DNA of 64,000 bases from Neofusicoccum parvum (lineage: Eukaryota > Ascomycota > Dothideomycetes > Botryosphaeriales > Botryosphaeriaceae), in NCBI GenBank assembly GCA_020912385.1, contig CP087206.1:3534001-3598000 (forward strand). Direction: 5' to 3'. This document shows, piece after piece, positions 56,657 to 64,000 of this stretch. The notes under the pieces are model-generated. The model made no database searches. It was not told the origin of the DNA and saw nothing but the letters and a program-made list of their open reading frames with translations. Made by a program: the position numbers and the translations under genes. Each line of letters opens with the position of its first letter. Position 1 is the stretch's first letter.

Positions 56657-58412
56657 ATGTATATTTTCCGCCGTGCCCTCGCGCGATCTACACGGTCCAT
56701 CCGTCTCAATCCCTCGCCTGCCCGCCCGCTGAGCACCACTGTGCCCCGCCACTTTGCCCGTACCCCGCGGACTCGCTGCGACGACACCATGGCCAAGGAC
56801 AAGGACGACAAGAAGACCGCCTTCCAGCTCAAGGTCCCCAAGGGCACCAAGGACTGGGAGGGCAAGGACATGGTCATCCGCGACAAGATCTTCAGCACCA
56901 TCACCGAGGTCTTCAAGCGCCACGGCGCCGTCACGCTGGACACGCCCGTCTTCGAGCTGAAGGAGATCCTGGCCGGCAAGTACGGCGAGGACAGCAAGCT
57001 GATCTACGACCTGGCCGACCAGGGCGGCGAGCTGTGCTCGCTGCGCTACGACCTGACCGTCCCCTTCGCCCGCTGGCTGGCCATGAACAGCAGCGTCAGC
57101 GCCATCAAGCGCTACCACATCGCCAAGGTCTACCGCCGCGACCAGCCCGCCATGACCAAGGGCCGCATGCGCGAGTTCTACCAGTGCGACTTCGACATTG
57201 CTGGCGAGTACGACTCCATGATTCCCGACGCCGAGATCCTGCGCATCACCACCGAGATTTTCGAGGCTTTGGGCTGGAAGGGCCGCTATACTATCAAGAT
57301 CAACCACCGCAAGATCCTCGACGGCATCTTCGCCGTATGCGGTGTGCCCGCAGAGAAGATCCGCACTATTTCCAGCGCAGTCGACAAGCTGGACAAGGTA
57401 GGCTGAACCTCCCCTACGTGCGTTGGTATAGTTCAATTGGCGCTGACACTTCTAACAGTCTCCCTGGGACGAGGTGCGCAGGGAGATGACCGAGGAAAAG
57501 GGCCTCGACCCGGCTGTCGCGGATAAGATTGGCGAATACGTGAACCTGAAGGGCGGCGAGGATCTGCTGGCGAAGCTGCAAGCCAACGAGACGCTCGTGG
57601 CCAACGAGTCGGCAAAGAGCGGCCTCGCGGACATGGCAACTCTTTTCAACTATCTCAACATCTTCAACGTCATGCCCCGGATCTCCTTCGATATGTCACT
57701 GGCCCGTGGCCTGGACTACTACACTGGCGTCATCTACGAAGTCGTGACCGAAGGCTCCGCGCCCGCCTCCGCTTCTGGTGCCGCACCTGAGGGGCAGAAG
57801 ACACAGAAATCCGGCAAGAAGGACAAGAAAGCAGCTGCCGATGATGATGACCGGTCGAACGATCCGTCTGTCGGCGTTGGATCCGTGGCTGCTGGTGGTC
57901 GCTACGACGAGTTGGTTGGTATGTTCAGCGGGAAGAAGAAGATCCCCTGCGTGGGTATCTCGTTCGGCGTGGAGCGTATCTTCAGCATCACCAAGGCACG
58001 CATGGAGGCTGAGAAGACGGCCGCTGCCGTCCGTATCAACGAGATCGACGTCTTTGTCATGGCGTTTGGCGGGAAGGGCTTCACCGGTCTCCTGCCCGAG
58101 CGCATGGAGGTCGCCCGCACTCTCTGGGAGGCCGGTATCAAGACAGAGTTCAGCTGGAAGGTCAAGCCCAAGCTGCCTCAGCAATTCAAGCAGGCTGAGA
58201 CTGGCGGTGTGCCTTTCGCTATTATTCTGGGCGAGGACGAGCTCAAGGATGGCAAGGTCAAGATCAAGCAGATGGGTTTGCCCGAAGGGCACCCCGAGAA
58301 AGATGGTGTTCTGATTGAGAAGAGCAGCATGGTCGAGGATGTCAGGAAGAGGTTGGCTGACTTCAACGCTGCAAATGAGGCAGCGGAGAAGGCGGCGCAG
58401 CTCAGCATCTAA
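56657..58412 (+). CDS. hts1: histidyl-tRNA synthetase, likely dual cytosolic/mitochondrial
   Basis: Exons: 56657-57397 and 57459-58412. From ATG 56657 the protein has 564 residues; from the in-frame ATG 56789 it has 520. The first 44 residues ([20 protein letters not shown] and onward) are basic, hydroxylated and free of acids until near the end, like a mitochondrial presequence. The second start, [20 protein letters not shown], fits the cytosolic enzyme. Class II signatures: [22 protein letters not shown], motif 2 with [28 protein letters not shown], and [11 protein letters not shown] with the late [11 protein letters not shown] Lys/Asp-rich insert (about residues 385-415) precedes GGRYDE. 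It attaches histidine to tRNA-His. One gene serving both compartments through two starts is the known arrangement for yeast HTS1. Confidence 0.95.
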
Positions 58413-58932
58413 GGGAAAGAAACGGGGACATGAAGTATTGATATAGGAATGTGGAAGTGAGTGCAAAAGCTGGATCTCGTGTCGTGAGCGACATGGAGCA
58501 AGCATTGAGCGAGGCGTACAAATATTGGCGTATTTGCTGGGATATGAAAAACGAATGGATTATGGACGGGCAGTAAGAGTTAGCCACTTGCAAGCTACAT
58601 GTTAGAGCGTCAAGGGAGAGCGAAAAGACACTTTCATGTCGGAGAGGACTGAGCCTACAAGCGCAATAGAAGCGATACCCACGTGGCTGGCAACGGAAAA
58701 GTTATAAGCACTTAGTATATGCACAGAAAGGTCTCCGCTCCTTCTCTCCACCCATGCGGAAATGAAGATCTCTGTAGCAGGCTAAGGCAGCGCAGAACTT
58801 GTTTGAAATAGCGTCGTCATCGATTAAGCCTTGCTCAGCTTCCATGCTCATCTTGTTCACTACTCAGTCCGCTCAACGATAAGACATGAAATAATGGCGG
58901 ACAAGCTTTGACCATTGACAATGTGGCCATTT
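58413..58932. other. 3' flank of histidyl-tRNA synthetase
   Basis: About 520 bases without a recognised gene. The first part is probably the 3' untranslated region. Composition becomes more balanced toward the repeat cluster that begins at 58933. Confidence 0.55.
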
Positions 58933-59470
58933 CTATTGATGGCCACACTCAATAGACAGACCCATTGTCCGAAACGGGTCTCAATAGGTTATATCGTTAT
59001 AACGTTACATCTCCAGCGCCCACGCGCCCACGCGCCCACGCGCACACTATGAGCCGCACGAGCTATACCGTCTCAAAGCCCTAACCTATTTCTAGTGTTT
59101 CTATTGACAAACGTATCCTAGCTGTTGAGTTCCTATTGACAGTATCTCTCAATAGGTTATAGCGTCATCGACGTCCGCTCCTCGTCATCCGGTCTTGGCC
59201 GTCCGGTCTCCACCATTACGTCTTCCGCCATCTCGTCTTCGGCCGTCTCCAGCATCCGATGACAGTTGCCGAGCTTTTCCTTATCATGCGGTCCTCATAT
59301 TATTCATTCAGATACAACCGTTCCATCTCATTACACGCCTGAATCCCCCGAAAACGTGCTTCAATAGGTTTTACCACCGCAGCATTCTGGTCCCACAGAT
59401 GACTCCAACTTCTTACAATAGAACCTCAATGGGTGCTCGGGTATTGTTGTCCCAAAACGTACCTCAATAG
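58933..59470. repeat. cluster of TCAATAG/CTATTGA heptamers
   Basis: The heptamer TCAATAG occurs at 58949, 58981, 59149, 59361 and 59464, and its reverse complement CTATTGA at 58933, 59101 and 59133, so eight copies lie in about 540 bases. Several sit in a longer shared context AAACG-n-CTCAATAGGTTNTA: compare 59351-59375 with 59454-59478, about 103 bases apart. Both orientations suggest nested inverted repeats or remnants of a small nonautonomous element. No coding capacity is seen. Confidence 0.65.
59017..59044. repeat. 8-base tandem repeat (CGCCCACG)
   Basis: CGCCCACG is present three times in direct succession, followed by a partial fourth copy (CGCACAC). It is embedded in the TCAATAG repeat cluster, in an otherwise AT-richer interval. 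Confidence 0.85.
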
Positions 59471-59954
59471 ATTTTACCGACGGGCTGGTGTGCCGCCCCT
59501 GTGCATGCTCGCCGATGCTGCCACGCTTCTCTCGCGGGTGAGCCACTTCACCGCAACTGCTCACTACTCTACTCTAATCACTTGCAACTCTCCTACCTAC
59601 ATCTCTATTCCATCTATGCTGTTCAACCTCGCTTGCACTTTCCAATACCGGCCTGAATAAGTCATGTCCTCAAGGGCGCAGCAGCCACACGCACCCGTCC
59701 TAAACCGCATCAAACCCATCACGCGTTCCCAGGAACTAGCAAGAGGAATTCTACCCCCCGAATTTATTGGCACACATGCCCCTTACGCAGACAGACATGC
59801 ACGCATGCAGCCGCACCGAAAATAGCACCTCGCCTTTGACTTCATTTTACTTTTTACTTTTCTTCACTTCACTTCATAAGATCCGATCTATCAATACACG
59901 TAGACGCATCAACTAATCCCCTTCCCGCATTCGTCTTTACAATTCCTCTCCCGC
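59471..59954. other. 3' flank of Coq6
   Basis: About 480 bases without a recognised gene. A T-rich run on the plus strand at about 59850-59870 (CATTTTACTTTTTACTTTTC) lies just downstream of the Coq6 stop codon on the minus strand and may be part of its 3' end signals. Confidence 0.5.
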
Positions 59955-61562
59955 TCAGACCCTCACCTTCCCATTCCCCGCCGCCAACCTCATGAAGACG
60001 CCCTTCACCGCGCCCAGACCATCCACAGCGCTCAACCCCAGACTCCGCAGCCCCACCACCGGCCCGCTGCCCACGCTGTACAGCTTGTGCAGCTTGTCGC
60101 ACGCGCCCAGCAGCAGGTTGTTCGCCTGGTACCTGTCCGCGACGTACGGCTCGAGCGCGAGCTGCGCGCCGATGTCGGAGCCGGCCACGCGCGCAGCGCC
60201 GACGGTGCGCACGAGCGACGCGGCGTCGCCCTGGCCCTGGTTGAGGCCCTGGCCGGCGAGCGGGTGGATGGTGTGGGCGGCGTCGCCGACGAGGGCGACG
60301 CGCTCGCCGATGTACGTGTCCGCGTGGCGGAGCTTGAGCGGGAAGGCGGCGACCGAGTTGGGCTGGACGGCGGCTACGGGCATGGGGAGGGAGGTCTGCT
60401 GCTGGGTGCTGCTGGCGTGCTCCAGGCGCCAGGCAACCTCGTCGGCCTGGCCGGAGGGGATGGCGTGCAGGTAGTCGAGGTCGGCTGGGGGCAGGCGGAA
60501 GGCGGCGTTGACCATGGCGGTGAAGTCTTCGGGGGAGAGCGAGCGCAGCAGCGCGGCGCGCGCGGGAAGCGTCGACCAGACGAGCGACGCCATGTTCCCG
60601 GGTAGCGGGAGCATTGCGACGGGCCCGGTCGGGAGGAAGCGCTGAAACGCGATCTTGTGGTCTGCGCCGCCCCAGCCGGGGCCCTCTAACTGCAGCGTGG
60701 CGACCACGCCGTTGCGTCCGTAGTCCCAGCCGCGGCTCTCGATGCCGGCGAACGCGCGGACCGGGCTGTTGGCGCCGTCCGCGCCGACGAGTAGGCGGGC
60801 GGCCAGGGTGCGGCCGTCGCTGAGCGTTACCACGGGCCACGAGCTCAGGTCCAGACCGTCGGGTGTCTCTGTTCCGAGCTGGATGGACTCAACGCGCGTG
60901 GGCGAGAAGGTCGTGACACCACCGAGCTCGGATAGACGCTTGAGGAGGCCGGTTGTCAAGTTTGCGTTTTCGATCATGTAGGCGATGGTGGTGGGTTGGT
61001 CGGGTTGACGGCTGACCGAGTCCCAGTCGAAGGATATGCGCGAGCCGCTGACGCCGTCCCATACTTGCATCTCCTGGTATGGCTGGACGCGGTGTTGGTC
61101 GATGTGGGACCATGCTCCCATCTCTGCCGGTGGTGTCAGCCGTGAAGACCATTCGCACGCCCCAAATCTCAACCAATGTATACCTATTAGATTCTGCACA
61201 GACGCCGGGGTCAACGAGCTGCAGCGGTTCGCGAACTGGGTCGGCGAGGCATCCTTCAGCTTCCCCTTCTCAAGGTCGAGGCCTTCGATCAAGGCGATCT
61301 TCAGACCTGACGTGACCGGCGACGAACCTGGCACGGCGGGTCAGCCCAATTGCGCCAATTGCAAGCCTGGGAGAGGCATTGATGGCCTACGCAGTCCGTT
61401 GAGCAGGCTCAGGCCTGCTGGACCTCCACCTACACATACAACATCGTATATCTCCGGCCTGGTCCCGACCGTCGCATACGTTCGCCGGCGCGCGGGGTTG
61501 GGCGAGAGTCTGGCGGTTCGGCGGCAGGAATTGCAGACCCAGGACGCAGCGCGGGCTTGCAT
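59955..61562 (-). CDS. coq6: Coq6, flavin monooxygenase of ubiquinone synthesis
   Basis: Exons (minus): 61562-61391, 61327-61184, 61123-59955, giving 494 residues. The N-terminus (MQARAASWVCNSCRRTARLS, then PNPARRRTYATVG) is a convincing mitochondrial presequence. The FAD dinucleotide motif VCVGGGPAGLSLLNGL is at about 42-57. Later motifs are VGADGANSPVRAF and GERVALVGDAAHTIHPLAGQ with GLNQG, which bind FAD in UbiH/Coq6 enzymes. QPYQEMQVWDGVSGSRI is a Coq6-type block. The enzyme hydroxylates ring carbon C5 of the ubiquinone precursor on the matrix side of the inner membrane. The second intron (60 bases, 61124-61183) keeps the frame open if unspliced, but splicing gives the family sequence NLIEMGAWSHID. 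Confidence 0.95.
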
Positions 61563-62667
61563 GGTGGGCGGAGGTCGACCGCGGCCTGGGGCGGTGTTCG
61601 TCGGCAGCGGAGGGCAGGTTCGCTGGACTGGTGGCGTGCTCGCTGCAGCAGCTCGCCAGGTCGCGTCAGGTCGCAGACGTCAACGCGGCCAAACCCCGGA
61701 GACGGGGGGATCGCCGCTAGACCCAGACCGGGCATGTAATTGCGCTTCAACACCATCACAAATTCTCCGAACACAAATACGAGACACGACGGCGAGCGTT
61801 GCCCCTGACGATCTTCACGATTCAGATGCCCAGAATAAATGATGCATGGCACTGTATTGACAAGCCCATTACTCCCCCCATTTGCTGCGCCGATCTATAT
61901 TCACACGAAGCATAGTAGAAAAAAAGCTCCCAGCGCAAAAGTCGAACCTACCCGCGGCCGCGCTTGAACCCAATCCGCAAACCCCTTTTTTCCTCATGCA
62001 GAAACCCGCCATCCATCCTACCCACCCCACCACCCATTTGATGCTCTTCTATCATCTTGCCTTCCTCGAAACTTGCACAGCACTAGCAAGTGTCAGCAGC
62101 TAATGTCATGAAGGGCAAATTCCGCTTCATTTATCCCCGTTTGGAGAATGCCTGGCATGCGCCTGAATAGCTTGTCCGGCTGACGGGCACGAGACCAGGC
62201 CATTAGATGAGCGAGGAAGCTGATGTGGGTATCTGGTCGAGAACGTGAATCCCGCGCAAAAACAGAAACTGGCAAGACCAAAAACTAAATCTGAAACCGC
62301 ATAATCCCTGACCTTCGCCGATGACTAAAGAGGGATTCCGACCATGCATGTGCAGAAAGGACGCAGGAGAGAGAAACCCCACCAAAATAAAATGCAACCA
62401 CTGTGGGCCTGCCGTGCCGGAACCTGAGAAAAAGAACTACCGGGATGAGGCTGGAAAGGCCTCGATCCATTCGAGAGTGGTACAGAGCTGAAGGAGGGGA
62501 GCCGTAAAGGTATCGTGAAGAAGTGACTCGGAGAAATATGGCATCCAGCTTATGTAGATGGATACATTGATATGCATCATATCGACGAGTGATGCGTGGA
62601 CCAAGAGATGCCCGAAAACTTTTAGAGACGAGCAGCAGAGACGCGCGTCCTTGTAGACCGTCTAGCA
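61563..62667. other. Intergenic between Coq6 and the RING protein
   Basis: About 1.1 kb. It contains the Coq6 promoter side (61563-61850) and the 3' flank of the minus-strand RING gene (about 62150-62667). Open frames here show no domain. No RNA gene is seen. Confidence 0.55.
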
Positions 62668-64000
62668 TCACCTGGTTCCGGCCTCCAATTGGCCTGGTGA
62701 AGGCTCAGTGGAAGTGCCGTTACTGTTGGCATTTGAGGACTGCTGGCCTCGGTTTGCGAACGGATTGCGGATGGTTGGCATCGTGGGGCGAAGATTTCTG
62801 ATCCTAGCGCCGATACCCGCCGAATTTTCCGTAGACTGCTGCTGAGTCTGGTCCTGAGGTCGCTGCTGAGGATTGGATTCGCCTTGGCCACGCTGACGAC
62901 GGCTGCGGCGAGGTTCCTCGTCGCCAGAACGAGCGAATACCGCAGTACGTCCACCACGAATAGGCAAAGCCGTGCGATTGATCCAGACCGATTGAGGTGC
63001 CTGTGGCATTCGGAGGCCGGGTGTGCGGCGACCCGTGGAATCGTTAGCTTGTTCACCTTCAGGCCTAGGCTTCGGAACATAGTAGTCGGCCTTGCAAAGC
63101 GGACAACAGGCACGACGGCTGGTGAGCCACGGGTCGAGACACCCAGCATGGAAGGCATGACCACATTTCAAGCCGCGAACATCGTCATCATCCTCAAGTT
63201 CTTCCAAACAAATGGCGCACGTATCACCAGGAGACTGGAGCAATTCCGGAGGTGCGGCGGTGCGAATGGGGTCGTCGTCGTCGTCGTCTTCATCCTCGTG
63301 GACCGACGCCTGACGATCCTTGTTGGTTTCTTCCACGGTACTCGCGGCAGTCTTGCACTTCTCCAATTCAAGGTTCCTCTCGACCGGGCTCATTGGGGCG
63401 GGTTCCGATTGTCGTTCGTTCGATGTGGCAGCGGCTCCTTCGGCGGAAGACGGCGAAGGCTGATCGGCGTGTGGCTGCGAAAGTCTCTTCTCGGTATCCT
63501 CAGAACGACGGCTGTCACCAGCGGCGGCAATAACTCCCTCGGCATCCTTCAAGCTGGCAGCCCGGCTGGGCGGCGCTGATATCCCGCCAGCAGTAGACAG
63601 ACCCTCGCGTTCCCGCGAAGCGCGCCACATCTTGTACTTCATCAAGGGGAACCGCTCATTGACCTCGTCCATTGTCATCAACTTCTTTTCCCTCCTGCGA
63701 CGGCGCGGCGGCGCCTGCATCGCAGCGAGGTCGATCTCGGCATCGCCGCCGGCCTGCCTGGCTAGGCGGCTGCGCTGGTTGTAGCGAAAGCAGTACTTGA
63801 CGCCAACGATGATCCTGTGAATAGCGCATCAGCCTCACCAACAAAAGTCCAGCCAAAAGGCCTGGACGGCTCAAAAGCCCGAGTTCGGGCCGCGCTGGCA
63901 GCTCACCAGAGGTTCGTGAAGACGACACCAAAACCCAGAGCAACAAAGAAGAGGAGCGGCGAGTTTGTCGGGCCGCCGCCTCCACTGTTGCCATTGTTGC
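62668..64000 (-). CDS. membrane-anchored RING-H2 finger protein (5' end beyond window)
   Basis: Visible exons (minus): 64000-63907 (partial; the gene starts beyond the right edge) and 63814-62668. The first visible residues are Gly/Asn-rich, then comes a membrane span, SPLLFFVALGFGVVFTNLW, running over the intron into IIVGVKYCFRYNQRSR. The cytosolic part has a basic run (RRRRREKKLMTMDEVNERFP) and a RING-H2 finger, CAICLEELEDDDDVRGLKCG, then HAFHAGC and CCPLCK, with the C3H2C3 ligand order. The tail is Gln/Arg/Ser-rich. RING-H2 proteins with one span are usually E3 ubiquitin ligases of endomembranes or the vacuole. The target is unknown. The intron (63815-63906, 92 bases) has a GTGAGC donor. 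Confidence 0.85.

Noticed and set aside
56552..57436. 294-residue minus-strand open frame
   Set aside because: Antisense shadow of histidyl-tRNA synthetase exon 1.
57425..57442. TGGTATAGTTCAATTGGCG, resembling a tRNA A box
   Set aside because: It lies inside the 61-base intron of histidyl-tRNA synthetase and there is no room for a tRNA.
59869..60840. 323-residue Arg-rich minus-strand frame
   Set aside because: It is another frame of the same strand within the Coq6 exon; Coq6 motifs lie in the other frame.
1..64000. CRISPR arrays, prokaryotic operons or phage genes
   Set aside because: The intron-rich eukaryotic gene structure rules them out, and no regularly spaced repeat array is present.

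Overview
The window looks like nuclear DNA of a filamentous ascomycete (Pezizomycotina). Nearly every recognisable gene is broken by short GT..AG introns of about 45-125 bases, gene spacing is compact, and the products match families typical of these fungi (Nop14, Vps33, Tvp23, Tvp38, Coq6, Wss1, Snt2, a DUF1776 protein, a HET-domain protein, a Nif1-like Sel1 protein). A Dothideomycete is my guess for the class, but I cannot prove it. Gene models were built by hand from reading frames, splice signals and phase. Each model given as a CDS has a total length divisible by three, except the RING protein, which is cut by the right edge.

Layout. 1-1.8 kb: GC-rich DNA without a recognised gene. 1.8-5.5 kb: IQ-motif protein and an alpha/beta hydrolase, both minus. 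8.2-14.9 kb: the large chromatin reader Snt2 and a GPALPP1-like nuclear protein, both plus. 14.9-16.8 kb: AT-richer DNA with an LTR-like palindromic cluster. 16.8-17.2 kb: a small Ser/Gly/Tyr-rich protein. 17.7-22.8 kb: Nop14 and the DNA-protein crosslink protease Wss1, minus. 23.4-28.1 kb: DUF1776 protein and Nif1-like protein, plus. 29.8-31.7 kb: HET-domain protein. 31.7-40.3 kb: an 8.5 kb gene-poor stretch, AT-rich first and GC-rich later. 40.3-45.7 kb: a seven-TM receptor and a 2-hydroxyacid dehydrogenase, plus. 46.3-48.6 kb: Tvp23 (minus) divergent from a CitE-like lyase (plus). 48.9-49.6 kb: a decayed CorA-like transporter relic. 50.1-53.5 kb: Tvp38 (minus) and a hypothetical protein (plus). 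54.0-58.4 kb: Vps33 (minus) divergent from histidyl-tRNA synthetase (plus) over 217 bases. 58.9-59.5 kb: a repeat cluster. 60-61.6 kb: Coq6 (minus). 62.7 kb to the right edge: a membrane-anchored RING-H2 protein (minus).

The genes are mostly housekeeping and do not form a biosynthetic cluster. The clearest themes are Golgi/endosome/vacuole traffic (Tvp23, Tvp38, Vps33 within 10.2 kb), nuclear functions (Snt2, Wss1, Nop14, GPALPP1) and mitochondrial functions (Coq6, the mitochondrial form of HisRS, possibly the CitE-like lyase). The accessory signals sit around the HET gene, the CorA relic, the LTR-like block and the TCAATAG repeat cluster. I did not find a convincing new multi-gene system. 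The least explained items are several very small candidate proteins, a 13-base microexon, an in-frame stop in the HET gene that a 72-base intron would remove, and a strong hairpin inside a Vps33 intron.
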